Origin: an uncultured Prevotellaceae bacterium
GTDB taxonomy: Bacteria; Bacteroidota; Bacteroidia; Bacteroidales; Bacteroidaceae
Length of the DNA stretch: 32,352 nucleotides
Assembly: GCA_900316505.1 (NCBI GenBank)
Contig: ONDH01000033.1
Span: 1-32,352, forward strand
Direction of reading: 5' to 3'
The notes under the pieces are model-generated. The model was not told the DNA's origin and made no database searches. It worked only from the letters and a program-made list of their open reading frames with translations. Position 1 is the first letter of the stretch. Every line of letters begins with the position of its first letter. Below are positions 8,543 to 16,932 of this stretch, in pieces. Both the position numbers and the translations under genes were made by a program.

Positions 8543-9925
8543 TTATTTAAAGAACTTATCCAGTTTCTTGAGCGTGTTGCCCACACAGAAGACCACCACC
8601 TTGTCGTCAGCTTGCAATTGAGTGCCGCCACCCACCAGCATGGATTTTCCGTCCCTTGACATGCCTCCGATGTTCACGCCATAAGGGAAATGCAAGTCCA
8701 TCACCTTCTGTTTCGTCACCTTCGAACCCGCCTTCACCACAAACTCAGCCACGTCGGCATTGCCGATGGTGAGCATCTTCACGTTGTCCACATCGCCCTT
8801 CAGGAGCATACGGTAGATGTGGCTGGCAGCAATCAGCTTCTTGTTGATGATGGTGCCTATGTCGAGGTCATCCGCCATGTCGAAATAGTCGAGATTCTCA
8901 ACCTGAGCAATCGTCTTTCGGATGCCCCTACGACGAGCAGCCACACAGGCAAGGATGTTCTGTTGGTCATTATCGGTCAAGGCAATGAGCGCCTCCATGT
9001 TGCCATAGCCCTCATCATTCAGCAAGTCCATGTCGTAGCCCTCCCCTTCCAGAATCATCGTCTTGGGCGACACAAGCGACTGCAGTTCTTCCGTCCGTTT
9101 CCTGTCAGGCTCAATCAACTTGATGCTGTCGTGGATGGTGGCGAGTTTCCATGTGGCACGCACCGACAGCTTTCCTCCGCCAATCAAGAGGCTGTTCTTC
9201 ACGGCTGGATAGTCATCCTTGCCCGTCAAGTGCCTAATCTCCGTCAGATTCTCCTTGGTGGTCATGAAAAACACAAGGTCGCGCGGCAGAATCTTCTCAT
9301 CACCATAAGGGCTGATGGTTTCGCCGTCACGCTTAATCGCCACCACGTGGAAATTGTGCCCATGCGCCATACCTATCTCCTTCAAGGTGTGCCCCACCAA
9401 CTGATTGTCCTTATTGCTGATTTCCTTCTCGCCGATAGGGTTGGCATCGTGCATCTTCACACTCAGCAACAGCAGTTCACCATTGTTGAACTCCCACATC
9501 TGACGCACCCAGCTGTAACGAGAGCTCGCCTTGATGTCCTCCGCAGCCAGCAGTTCGGGATAAATCAGCGACTCGATGCCCATGTTCTTGAACAGTCCAA
9601 GATTTTCGGGCTTCATATATTCGTAGTTATCCACTCGTGCCACAGTCCTTTTCGCCCCCAACTGTCGTGCGAGCACGGCACAAGTCAGATTCTCACTCTC
9701 GTTGGGTGTCACGGCAATGAACAAATCCGCACGATTCACCTCTGCATCCTGCAAACCCTGAATGGACGAGGGTTCGCGCACCAGCGTCTTGATGTCCAAT
9801 TCGCTGCCCAGACGAAAGAGTTTCCCCTCGTCTGCATCAATAAGCACCACATCCTGACGGTCGTTCGACAACATGCGTGCCAAATGAGTGCCCACGGCAC
9901 CCGCACCAGCAATCACGATTTTCAT
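8543..9925 (-). CDS. trkA: Trk potassium uptake regulatory protein TrkA
   Basis: A 460-residue cytosolic gating subunit with two RCK domains. RCK1 starts with the dinucleotide-binding motif [10 protein letters not shown] at residues 7-16, followed by an acidic residue at the end of strand 2 (LIDADEGK). A second Rossmann half begins near residue 232 ([17 protein letters not shown]). Each is followed by a TrkA-C segment. The protein binds NAD(H) or ATP and controls the TrkH pore. The open frame extends 13 codons upstream of the chosen start, but ATG at 9925 begins exactly at MKIVIAGAG and forms an ATGA overlap with the dxs stop, indicating translational coupling. Confidence 0.95.
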   Translation of the reverse strand: MKIVIAGAGAVGTHLARMLSNDRQDVVLIDADEGKLFRLGSELDIKTLVREPSSIQGLQDAEVNRADLFIAVTPNESENLTCAVLARQLGAKRTVARVDNYEYMKPENLGLFKNMGIESLIYPELLAAEDIKASSRYSWVRQMWEFNNGELLLLSVKMHDANPIGEKEISNKDNQLVGHTLKEIGMAHGHNFHVVAIKRDGETISPYGDEKILPRDLVFFMTTKENLTEIRHLTGKDDYPAVKNSLLIGGGKLSVRATWKLATIHDSIKLIEPDRKRTEELQSLVSPKTMILEGEGYDMDLLNDEGYGNMEALIALTDNDQQNILACVAARRRGIRKTIAQVENLDYFDMADDLDIGTIINKKLIAASHIYRMLLKGDVDNVKMLTIGNADVAEFVVKAGSKVTKQKVMDLHFPYGVNIGGMSRDGKSMLVGGGTQLQADDKVVVFCVGNTLKKLDKFFK

Positions 9926-11835
9926 ATCAATACCTCCGCTATGCTCTGCGCATCCATACCACAAATCTGTCGCAACTCAGCCACAGTGCCGTGCATCACA
10001 AATTGGTTGGGGATGCCTATGCGTTTCACTTCCACTTCATAACCATGGTCGGCAAAGAATTCCAGCACAGCACTGCCCAGTCCACCAGCTATCACGCCAT
10101 CCTCCACCGTCACCACCTTCCTGAAGTTCTTGCCCACCTCATGCAGAATCTCCTCGTCAATCGGCTTCAGGAAGCGCATGTCATAATGTGCAATGTTTAA
10201 TGGTTCAGACGGGTTGGTGTTCAGCGACTTCAGCTCTGCAATGGCAATCGCCTTCTCAGCCTCCACACCCAAAGGACCGATGCTCAGTACGGCAATGTCC
10301 TTGCCCTCTTTCAACTTGCGTCCCTTGCCCACAGGCACCTCCTCCAGCTCACACTGCCAATCCACCGTGTTGCCTCTGCCACGGGGATAACGGATGACAA
10401 ACACGCCCTTGTCCGGCAATTGAGCCGTGTACATCAGGCGACGCAGTTCCATCTCGTTGTAGGGCGACGCTATGGTCAAGTTCGGGATGGGACGCAAGAA
10501 AGCCAAATCGAAAGCTCCGTGATGCGTGGAACCATCCTCACCCACCAGTCCTGCACGATCCAGACACAGCACCATGTTCAGACGCATCGTAGCTGCATCG
10601 TGTATGATATTGTCGTAGGCACGCTGCATGAACGACGAATAGATGTTGCAGAAAGGCAGCAGCCCGTCCTTAGCCATACCCCCCGAGAACGTCACCGCAT
10701 GCCCCTCGGCAATGCCCACGTCAAACACACGGTCGGGCATGGCATTCATCATGATGTTCATCGAACAGCCCGTCGGCATGGCAGGAGTCACTCCCACGAT
10801 CTTCTCGTTCTTCTGTGCCAGTTCCAGCAATGTCTTGCCAAACACATCCTGAAACTTCGGAGGGCACGGACGGTCGCTGTCACTCTTGATACGCTCGCCC
10901 GTGTCGGGGTCGAACTTTCCTGGAGCATGCCAAATGGTCGCATCCTCCTCAGCAGGTGCATAGCCATACCCCTTCGTGGTGTGGATGTAGAGCAATTTAG
11001 GTCCCTTCATCTCCTTGACGACCTGCAAGATGCGCACCAGCTCCACCACATTATTTCCATCGGCAGGACCAAAATAACGGATGTCCATACCCTCGAAAAC
11101 ATTCTTCTGTCGAGCCAAGACAGACTTCACGCTGTTACTCAGTCGGATGAGTCCCCTGCGTCGCTTCTCGTTCAGAATGCCCCACCCAAACAGCCTCTTT
11201 GAAACCTTATATCGAATATTGTTATAGGTGGTGTTTGTGGTCAACCGCACAAGATACTTTCGCATACCACCCACACTGCGGTCAATCGACATATTGTTGT
11301 CGTTCAGCACAATCAGCATATCATTGGGCGTACCAGCTGTGTTGTTTAGTCCCTCGAAAGCCAAGCCACCGCTCATGGCACCATCGCCAATCACTGCCAC
11401 CACCTTTCTGTCCTCGCCCTTCATCTTTGCAGCCACTGCCATACCCAACGCAGCTGAGATGGAATTGCTGGCATGTCCGCAACAGAACGTGTCATATTCG
11501 CTCTCATCCGGATGTGGGAACGGTTTCAGCCCATTCAGTTTTCGATTGGTGCAAAACCTGTCACGACGTCCCGTCAATATCTTGTGCCCGTATGCCTGAT
11601 GTCCCACGTCCCACACAATCCGGTCGTAAGGGGTGTTAAACACATAATGCAACGCCACCGTCAGCTCCACTGCACCAAGGCTGGAAGCCAGATGCCCCGG
11701 ATTCGTTGCCAACTCCTCAATAATATCGCGCCTCAACTCCTCACACACGGTTGGCAATTCTTCCACCTTCAACTTACGCAGGTCAATCGGATAATCAATC
11801 TTCGTTAAGTATTTATATTCGTTGCTATCTCCCAT
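9922..11835 (-). CDS. dxs: 1-deoxy-D-xylulose-5-phosphate synthase
   Basis: A 637-residue thiamine-diphosphate enzyme that condenses pyruvate and glyceraldehyde 3-phosphate to DXP, the first step of the MEP isoprenoid pathway. Landmarks: H48 in [10 protein letters not shown], the ThDP/Mg motif GDGAMSGG at 150-157 with NDNNMSI at 178-184, the second-domain signature VGIAEGHAV with its catalytic Glu, [15 protein letters not shown], and a transketolase C-terminal domain ending in AEVLI. Length is as expected for the family. It is the first gene of dxs-trkA-trkH and overlaps trkA by four bases. This gene order is familiar from other Bacteroidales. A good promoter lies just upstream. Confidence 0.97.
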   Translation of the reverse strand: MGDSNEYKYLTKIDYPIDLRKLKVEELPTVCEELRRDIIEELATNPGHLASSLGAVELTVALHYVFNTPYDRIVWDVGHQAYGHKILTGRRDRFCTNRKLNGLKPFPHPDESEYDTFCCGHASNSISAALGMAVAAKMKGEDRKVVAVIGDGAMSGGLAFEGLNNTAGTPNDMLIVLNDNNMSIDRSVGGMRKYLVRLTTNTTYNNIRYKVSKRLFGWGILNEKRRRGLIRLSNSVKSVLARQKNVFEGMDIRYFGPADGNNVVELVRILQVVKEMKGPKLLYIHTTKGYGYAPAEEDATIWHAPGKFDPDTGERIKSDSDRPCPPKFQDVFGKTLLELAQKNEKIVGVTPAMPTGCSMNIMMNAMPDRVFDVGIAEGHAVTFSGGMAKDGLLPFCNIYSSFMQRAYDNIIHDAATMRLNMVLCLDRAGLVGEDGSTHHGAFDLAFLRPIPNLTIASPYNEMELRRLMYTAQLPDKGVFVIRYPRGRGNTVDWQCELEEVPVGKGRKLKEGKDIAVLSIGPLGVEAEKAIAIAELKSLNTNPSEPLNIAHYDMRFLKPIDEEILHEVGKNFRKVVTVEDGVIAGGLGSAVLEFFADHGYEVEVKRIGIPNQFVMHGTVAELRQICGMDAQSIAEVLI

Positions 11836-11855
11836 AATTCAATGTTAAAAGCATG

Positions 11856-11887
11856 CAAAGGTAGGAATAAGTGAGAGAAAAAACAAA
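11856..11887 (-). promoter_or_regulatory. Promoter of dxs-trkA-trkH
   Basis: On the minus strand, TTTG (11887-11884) and TACCTTTG (11863-11856) are 20 bases apart, matching the Bacteroidota consensus. The dxs ATG begins 20 bases downstream of the -7 box, so the leader is short. Confidence 0.8.
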
Positions 11888-12067
11888 TTTTTCCACTTTT
11901 TTCCGAATACGGGTATCTTTTTACGTCACAACCTCCCTTTTGTGAAGACTCTATACACCATTTCACGTTTTTTGCACATAATGTGATGAAAAACTACAGT
12001 TTACACTTCAATTTTGTTCTTTTTGTATCCATTGTTGTTCATTAAGGTCGTTTTTTGTTAAAAATTG
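11888..12067. other. AT-rich intergenic region between divergent dxs and beta-barrel promoters
   Basis: No open frame of note. The region is T-rich and contains one perfect short palindrome, CACATAATGTG, at 11975-11985. That could be a regulator site for either divergent promoter, though a chance occurrence is possible. Nothing else is recognised. Confidence 0.35.
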
Positions 12068-12098
12068 TTGGTAGGTATATGAAAAGGGCATATCTTTG
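12068..12098 (+). promoter_or_regulatory. Promoter of the beta-barrel gene
   Basis: TTGG at 12068-12071 and TATCTTTG at 12091-12098 are 19 bases apart. This matches the Bacteroidota -33/-7 pattern and predicts a leader of about 85 bases before the ATG at 12188. Confidence 0.75.
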
Positions 12099-12101
12099 CA
12101 C

Positions 12102-12143
12102 CGTCATCCTTTATGAGGGGAATCCGAAAACCTCAGAATGACG
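12102..12143 (+). promoter_or_regulatory. 5'-leader hairpin of the beta-barrel mRNA
   Basis: Right at the predicted transcript start, CGTCAT (12102-12107) pairs with ATGACG (12138-12143) and inside it GAGG (12115-12118) pairs with CCTC (12131-12134). A 5'-terminal stem of this kind commonly stabilises abundant outer-membrane protein mRNAs. The role here is inferred. Confidence 0.5.
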
Positions 12144-12187
12144 TTGTTAACAGAGTAGGAAAAACTAATTGATTAAATGAGAAAATT

Positions 12188-12784
12188 ATGAAAAAAATGA
12201 TTCTTGCTGCTCTCGTAGCAGTTGCATCTCTTTCAGCTAACGCACAAGTTTGGGTCGGCGGTGAAGTAGGTTTCAGCGCAGGTAAGACTACATTTGACGG
12301 CGACAAGCAGGGCACTGGCGCTAATTTCAGCTTTCTCCCTGAAATTGGTTACACTCTCAACGACAAGTTTGACATTGCTGTAGGCATTGGTTTCACTCAC
12401 TTCAATGGTAACGGTGACGCTTATCTGAGCTTCAACGACAAGGACGACTATTCAATTGGTGCTCTTGCTGATGCAAACAGAAACACTTTCATCCTCAACC
12501 CATACGTTCGTTACAAGTTCGTTAAGTCTGGTGACTTCACTTTCTTCGTTGACGGTGGTTTCGCTTACAAGTACATCCACTACAGCGGTATCGAAGACAA
12601 TGGTAACGCTTGGGAGCTTGGTTTCAAGCCTGGTATCGCTTACGGTCTTAGCGACAAGGTGAGCCTCGTTGCACACGTTGGTAAGCTCGGTTACGACTTC
12701 GGTAAGGTTGGTGACACTAAGACTAACGAATTCAGCATTGGTCTTGCTAACAACATCTCTTTCGGTGCTTACGTAAGCTTCTAA
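12188..12784 (+). CDS. Small outer-membrane beta-barrel protein (OmpX/OmpW-like)
   Basis: A 198-residue protein with a signal peptide (MKKMILAALVAVASLSANAQ) cleaved after ANAQ. The mature part alternates hydrophobic and polar residues in about eight strands with Asp/Asn/Gly-rich turns, and ends in the typical outer-membrane signature with terminal Phe (GAYVSF). It fits the porin-family/OMP_b-brl domain of Bacteroidota. Codon use is strongly biased toward a few codons (GGT, AAC, AAG, GAC, GTT), different from the neighbours, which suggests very high expression; so do the strong promoter, the 5' stem and the good terminator. It is monocistronic. The ligand or role cannot be told; structural outer-membrane protein is the safest description. 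Confidence 0.88.
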   Translation: MKKMILAALVAVASLSANAQVWVGGEVGFSAGKTTFDGDKQGTGANFSFLPEIGYTLNDKFDIAVGIGFTHFNGNGDAYLSFNDKDDYSIGALADANRNTFILNPYVRYKFVKSGDFTFFVDGGFAYKYIHYSGIEDNGNAWELGFKPGIAYGLSDKVSLVAHVGKLGYDFGKVGDTKTNEFSIGLANNISFGAYVSF

Positions 12785-12809
12785 TCGAAAGATATTACAT
12801 AAAACAAAG

Positions 12810-12846
12810 AAAGGTCAGCGGTTATTCTGCTGACCTTTCATTTTTC
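12810..12846 (+). terminator. Rho-independent terminator after the beta-barrel gene
   Basis: AAAGGTCAGC (12810-12819) pairs with GCTGACCTTT (12829-12838) around a 9-base loop, followed by CATTTTTC. The A/T tails on both sides mean it could also work for transcripts from the other strand. Confidence 0.9.
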
Positions 12847-12857
12847 ATCATGCGATG

Positions 12858-12989
12858 CTTACACCCCGTATGGCAATCTCTCCCCTTGGGGGTAGCGAGC
12901 GATGAAACAGGGCAACTAAATGTTGCGCTGTCGGGAGCGACCGAAGAAGGTGCCCTTTCTGAGGACGGCTAAGAGGGGGCTATCACTTT
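12858..12989. repeat. Structured ~130-bp dispersed element, copy B
   Basis: Second copy of the element at 8399-8530, in the same orientation. The core hairpin is identical (12907-12931, arms ACAGgGCAAC / GTTGCgCTGT, loop TAAAT) while differences lie outside the paired bases or at the ends. It abuts the stop codon of the minus-strand fusion gene, the same position that copy A has after trkA. Copy B is therefore also the 3' untranslated segment of a minus-strand gene. Confidence 0.8.
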
Positions 12990-14780
12990 TCACCACATCT
13001 CCAGCTTTGCCATATGTGGTGCGAGCTTATTCAAATCGGGGAGCTGCATATAATCCCCATAGATGTGGCGAAGGTGGGCATCGGCATTTCTGGGCACTGG
13101 AAGTTCGTGACCTTCAAATTCATGCGTGGTCAATGGGAAAATCTCCTCTTCGTAGCGAGGATTGTGATAAGGGATGCCCATACCGCTGGTCACCACCTTG
13201 TTGGGAAGCAAACGGCAGATGAAGCGTAAGCAGGGAAAGAGGAGCTTGTCGTTGAAGTCGAAGATGCGGCGTACCTGCTTGATGCTCTTGGCATCGTCAG
13301 TGCTGGTGCGCCAAATCTTATACATGTGTCCCACTGTCTTTTCCGTTAATTTGTGCAAGCCTATCGGATGCCTTTCCATCGGGAAGATGTCGATATAGAT
13401 GCCCTGTTCCTTCCAGATGCGGTCATAGTTGGTGTTTTCCAGCATCTTGGAACGTCTGTCACGTATCTTCGCATAGAAAAAGAAGTAATGGGGATCCGTA
13501 TCGCTATTTTGCAAGGCAAGCCAGTCGGGAAGCTCTTCAGGCAGCACTTTCATCAGTTTCACATAGTCTTCACGCATCATCTCGATGTCGAGGTCATCAT
13601 CCCATGGAATGAACCCACCATGCCTCATGGCACCTATCAGCGTGCCACTGCTCAACCAGTAACGAATCTGGTGTTTCTTGCAGATGCGGTCTATTTCGAG
13701 CAGGATGTCCAGCATGCGAAGCTGCAAACTGCGCAGTTGTGAACCATCGGGATTGAACCGCTCACGAATGGAGGCTTGCTGGATATGTTGAGTGCCCCAT
13801 TTCAGCACTTGATCTATCATTGGAGTTTGTACTCCCTGTTGCTGTGCCAAATTCTTGATGAGCTGCAAACCGTAAGGGAAGTCTTCTGTGAAATAGCGGC
13901 TTTGGAAGTCTGGCACAAAACCGCCCTCCACTTTCTTCATCGGGGATGGAATGCCCATGAATGCCTGAATGGAACGCAATTTTCGTGTAAGGGAAACAGC
14001 ATCGTGACTCTCGTAATAATCCAAAATGGTCGGAATGCTTCCTTTTGTGACGGGCAAAGTGTCCAAAAGCGTCATAAACTCCTTATCCATTGCGATGAGC
14101 AGTTCCGAAGCCTCATCCGTCCATTCTTCATAAAACAGTGTCTGCGTGGGATAAACCACTCCCTCCTTCCAGTTTTTCCACATGCTGTACAAACGGGACG
14201 GATGCAAGATGGGATTGCTGTTGGTGAGGCTCACCTCATAGTAGTTTTTCAACAACTGTACAGGCACATGAAAGAGCTGCTCGATGGTCTGTCGCAGCGA
14301 CTCCTTATTGTCTGTCTGCTCCACGCTGATGGAAAGGGAAGGTTTATAACCTAAAAGCGCTGCAGATTTTCCGTACTCCGTAACACGGGAGATGAATGGA
14401 ACCCGTTGAAAACCGAACAGGGGTGTTTGAGGTGGCAAAACCTCAAATGCATGAAAGAAGAAGCCCGTGCTGCTCACCACACTGCCCACTGCCACGCCTG
14501 GCTGCAAGAAAGGCTTGATGGTCTGCAACATCTCTTTGATGAGGAATCCTGGCAAGCAAAGCAGCACCATATCAGCCTCCTTCACCACCTCCTCTGCCGA
14601 TGCCGTGATCCGTTGGATGTTTCCATGCAGCGTATCACCATCGGGTGTCGTGATGCTCAACTGCTGCTGCCAACATTCAGGGCGACGAGTCAGCACACTC
14701 ACCTCACAATCACTCTTGGCAGCAAGAAATCCCGCCACCACATGACCTAAATTTCCACCTCCACAAATACAGACCTTCAT
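12990..14780 (-). CDS. Opine-dehydrogenase-like / LicD phosphotransferase fusion protein
   Basis: A 596-residue two-domain protein. Residues 1 to ~335 start with a Rossmann nucleotide motif (MKVCICGGGNLGHVVAGFLA) and carry NSNPILHPSRL, the N-x(3)-H-P signature of the octopine/opine dehydrogenase domain, whose His is catalytic. That family reductively couples an amine or amino acid to a 2-oxo acid using NAD(P)H. Residues ~348-596 are a LicD domain: YWLSSGTLIGAMRHGGFIPW (W375 onwards) followed by the acidic DDDLDIEMM, the active-site Asp cluster of enzymes that move phosphocholine or similar groups from a CDP carrier to glycans or teichoic acids. No signal peptide. It follows a nucleotidyltransferase/CobD-like fusion after a 33-base spacer, surely in one operon. 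I infer that the pair makes, modifies and attaches an amino-alcohol phosphate to a cell-surface glycan. The substrate is not known. Confidence 0.85.
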   Translation of the reverse strand: MKVCICGGGNLGHVVAGFLAAKSDCEVSVLTRRPECWQQQLSITTPDGDTLHGNIQRITASAEEVVKEADMVLLCLPGFLIKEMLQTIKPFLQPGVAVGSVVSSTGFFFHAFEVLPPQTPLFGFQRVPFISRVTEYGKSAALLGYKPSLSISVEQTDNKESLRQTIEQLFHVPVQLLKNYYEVSLTNSNPILHPSRLYSMWKNWKEGVVYPTQTLFYEEWTDEASELLIAMDKEFMTLLDTLPVTKGSIPTILDYYESHDAVSLTRKLRSIQAFMGIPSPMKKVEGGFVPDFQSRYFTEDFPYGLQLIKNLAQQQGVQTPMIDQVLKWGTQHIQQASIRERFNPDGSQLRSLQLRMLDILLEIDRICKKHQIRYWLSSGTLIGAMRHGGFIPWDDDLDIEMMREDYVKLMKVLPEELPDWLALQNSDTDPHYFFFYAKIRDRRSKMLENTNYDRIWKEQGIYIDIFPMERHPIGLHKLTEKTVGHMYKIWRTSTDDAKSIKQVRRIFDFNDKLLFPCLRFICRLLPNKVVTSGMGIPYHNPRYEEEIFPLTTHEFEGHELPVPRNADAHLRHIYGDYMQLPDLNKLAPHMAKLEMW

Positions 14781-14784
14781 TCCC

Positions 14785-14830
14785 CTAATTTATCATTTTT
14801 CATTTATCATTTCTCATTTAGCGCAGCGCA
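14785..14830. repeat. AAATGA-type repeat and TTTAGCGCAGCGCA motif overlapping a gene end
   Basis: The spacer between the two fusion genes is made of repeated (T)CATTTATCATTT units and runs into TTTAGCGCAGCGCA. The same composite (TCATTTATCATTTnTCATTT then AGCGCAGCGCA) recurs at 29803-29832, far from any gene end. Here the TTA is the stop codon of the upstream minus-strand gene and the GCGCAGCGCA encodes its last residues (RCAK). Confidence 0.65.
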
Positions 14831-16637
14831 ACTCCCTCAATGCCGCAATCAGCGCATCATTGTCTTGCTCGTCACGTACGGAGATGCGGATATAATTCCT
14901 ACCTTTCAGCGAAGTCTTTGAATTGCAGTCCTTCACCATGATGTTATATCGCTCCAGCAGCAATTTGGTCAGTTCTGCTGAAGAATACTTGTCAATGACT
15001 TCCAGACAGAAGAAGTTTGCCTGTGTGGGAATAAGGCGAATGTAAGGAATCTCCTTCAGCAAGGCTTCGAAACGTCTGCGTTCAGCAATGAACTGATGAC
15101 ACGCCTGCTTGTACTCCTTCTCATACTTGCCGAATATCTGCATGTAGAACTCTGCAAAGGAATTGATGTTCCAGATGGAGATGTCCTTGCGAATCCTGCG
15201 AATCAGCTCCACATCAGCAGACGCCAGCACTCCCAAACGCAAACCCGGCACGCCATACGATTTCGAGATGCTCTTCATCACTGCCAAATGTGGATTATCC
15301 TCCAAAATATCGTTTCGCAACAAGGTGTTATGTTCAAAATCATCGCTAAAATCCACAAACGACTCATCCACAATCAGCTGAATGCCCCGTTCCTTCGCCC
15401 ATTTCAGGAGACGAAGCAGTCCCTCCATCGGGATGAAATTGCCGGAAGGGTTGTCGGGATTGATCAGCAGCAAGTGCTGGATGTCCTTATCTGCAAAGAA
15501 CGTCATCAAGTCTTGCTCGTCATATTGCAAATTCTCACCATCGGGGATGTATGAGACAATTGCATCCTTCTCCAAACGGTTGGGATACTCCTCAAAAGTG
15601 GGATAAACCACGCCCATCTTTCCCTGACACTGTTCCATCAAGCTTTTGATGAGTTCGGCAGCACCATTGCCCACCACCATATAGTCCTGACGCACACCAA
15701 AATACTTACCTGCCAAAAGAGAATTGACATACATGCCCGAAGGGTATTCCGTCAGCAAGGTGTCAAAGCTGGAGCGCAGCTCGTCCTTCATGCGGCGGGT
15801 GGGGAAATAAGGATTGACAAGGTAGCAGTAATCCAGCATTTTCGGGAATCGCCAGTGTCCACCATAACGGTAGTTGAAACGGTGAATCATCTCATCCCCC
15901 TCTGCAAAGATGGTCTCTGCAATGTCCAAATCCTGAATGTCATCAATTTCATACCACTTCTCATCGCCGACCGGCAAAGCCTTCAACTCAGCAGAATCCA
16001 GCAGCGTGATGACGCGCAACACCTGTTCGTAATATTCGTTGTTGCCCAATGCGTGGCAATAAGCCTCCAAGAAGGGCACATACTTCTGTTCGCAGAAATC
16101 ACGTGAGAACTTGTAGATGTTCACCGTCTTGTAATACTCATCCACATCCTCATATCTGAAAGCCTTCTTCGGCACGAAATTCACAATGTTCCGAGCCTCA
16201 TCAATGCGCACCATCGTGCCATCCATCCACGACTCATACTTCGCCACCAATGCCACGTTGGGGTACTCGTCTTCCAGAATCATCTGGAACAACCTGTCAC
16301 TGAAAATCAAGTCGCTCTCAATCAGTAACGTGTCATCCTCCAGCATCTTCTCCTTCACCAGCGAAAGCGAATAGATATTGTTGGTCTTGTCATAAATGGG
16401 ATTCTCCGCATACTCGATGGTCAATCGCCCGTCATAGCGGTGTCCGATATAATCCATCAGATTCTGACCCTGATAGCCCACCACGATGATGACACGACGC
16501 AACGAGAGCCCAGACAGTTGTCCCAAAAGCCGGTCAATCAACCGCACACCATTCACCTCCACCATGCACTTGGTGTTCTCCTTCGTCAGTTCGCCCAATC
16601 TGCGCCCCATTCCGGCTGCCAAAATAATTGCTTGCAT
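14814..16637 (-). CDS. Nucleotidyltransferase / CobD-like PLP decarboxylase-aminotransferase fusion
   Basis: A 607-residue two-domain enzyme. Residues 1 to ~245 are a sugar/choline-phosphate nucleotidyltransferase of the LicC type: ILAAGMGRRLGELT with TKCMVEVNG, ESDLIF for the metal-binding Asp, and EIDDIQDLDIAE. Residues 250-607 (358 residues) are a fold-type I PLP enzyme. Its order of motifs follows CobD (L-threonine-O-3-phosphate decarboxylase): YGGHWRF at the start, VNPYFP, NPDNPSG, IVDESFVDF, the Schiff-base Lys K459 in SISKSYGVPGLRLG, then IWNINSFAE and a late YIRISVR. HisC is the main alternative. CobD relatives decarboxylate phosphothreonine or phosphoserine to an amino-alcohol phosphate, which is just what the nucleotidyltransferase domain could activate. 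Start is the ATG at 16637. The gene probably heads a two-gene operon with the LicD fusion. Confidence 0.85.
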   Translation of the reverse strand: MQAIILAAGMGRRLGELTKENTKCMVEVNGVRLIDRLLGQLSGLSLRRVIIVVGYQGQNLMDYIGHRYDGRLTIEYAENPIYDKTNNIYSLSLVKEKMLEDDTLLIESDLIFSDRLFQMILEDEYPNVALVAKYESWMDGTMVRIDEARNIVNFVPKKAFRYEDVDEYYKTVNIYKFSRDFCEQKYVPFLEAYCHALGNNEYYEQVLRVITLLDSAELKALPVGDEKWYEIDDIQDLDIAETIFAEGDEMIHRFNYRYGGHWRFPKMLDYCYLVNPYFPTRRMKDELRSSFDTLLTEYPSGMYVNSLLAGKYFGVRQDYMVVGNGAAELIKSLMEQCQGKMGVVYPTFEEYPNRLEKDAIVSYIPDGENLQYDEQDLMTFFADKDIQHLLLINPDNPSGNFIPMEGLLRLLKWAKERGIQLIVDESFVDFSDDFEHNTLLRNDILEDNPHLAVMKSISKSYGVPGLRLGVLASADVELIRRIRKDISIWNINSFAEFYMQIFGKYEKEYKQACHQFIAERRRFEALLKEIPYIRLIPTQANFFCLEVIDKYSSAELTKLLLERYNIMVKDCNSKTSLKGRNYIRISVRDEQDNDALIAALRELRCAK

Positions 16638-16688
16638 ACAAATCGATTGTTAATAATTTAAGTTTCGGGTGTTCTTAACGTGTTATTT

Positions 16689-16860
16689 TCAACTACGAAT
16701 TTTACGAATTTTACAAATTTCACAAATTTGCCATTCGGCGTGGAGATAATTATTACACAAAGCACTTTCTGTACAACGAATTTCACAAACCGACGGAGCA
16801 GAGAATACCACCTTGTTCGCATGGCAAGAATTCGTAAAATTCGTGTAATCCGTAGTCAAA
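16689..16860. repeat. ACGAATTTT-type direct and inverted repeat region
   Basis: From 16693 the sequence repeats a 9-10 base unit (ACTACGAATTTTACGAATTT, then TACAAATTTCACAAATTT). At 16829-16855 a reverse-complement version appears (GAATTCGTAAAATTCGTG then TAATCCGTAGT), so the ~170-bp stretch can form a large stem. A short open frame here (TNFTNFTNFTN) is only the translation of the repeat. This fills most of the 295-base leader between the promoter at 16933 and the fusion gene. Confidence 0.65.
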
Positions 16861-16932
16861 GAAAACATATCCAAACATCTGAAAGTCGAGTAATTTTAGC
16901 TCGACGAAGTCAAAGTTGAGTTAATGATAATG

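Noticed and set aside
8462..8659. Small protein beginning MLRCRERPKKV, also seen at 12920
   Set aside because: Only the part inside the dispersed repeat is shared; the continuations run into the antisense of trkA and of the LicD fusion and differ in length. No start context is visible.
8690..10042. Long plus-strand open frame opposite trkA (450 codons)
   Set aside because: Antisense shadow of trkA, His-rich, with no recognisable motif or start signal.
14814..16637. A phosphonate (PntC-type) pathway
   Set aside because: The PLP domain is CobD-like rather than the class V type used for aminoethylphosphonate, and no phosphoenolpyruvate mutase or decarboxylase is in the window.
16680..16919. 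Small protein with TNFTNFTN repeats
   Set aside because: It is just the translation of the ACGAATTTT DNA repeat, with no promoter or recognisable domain.
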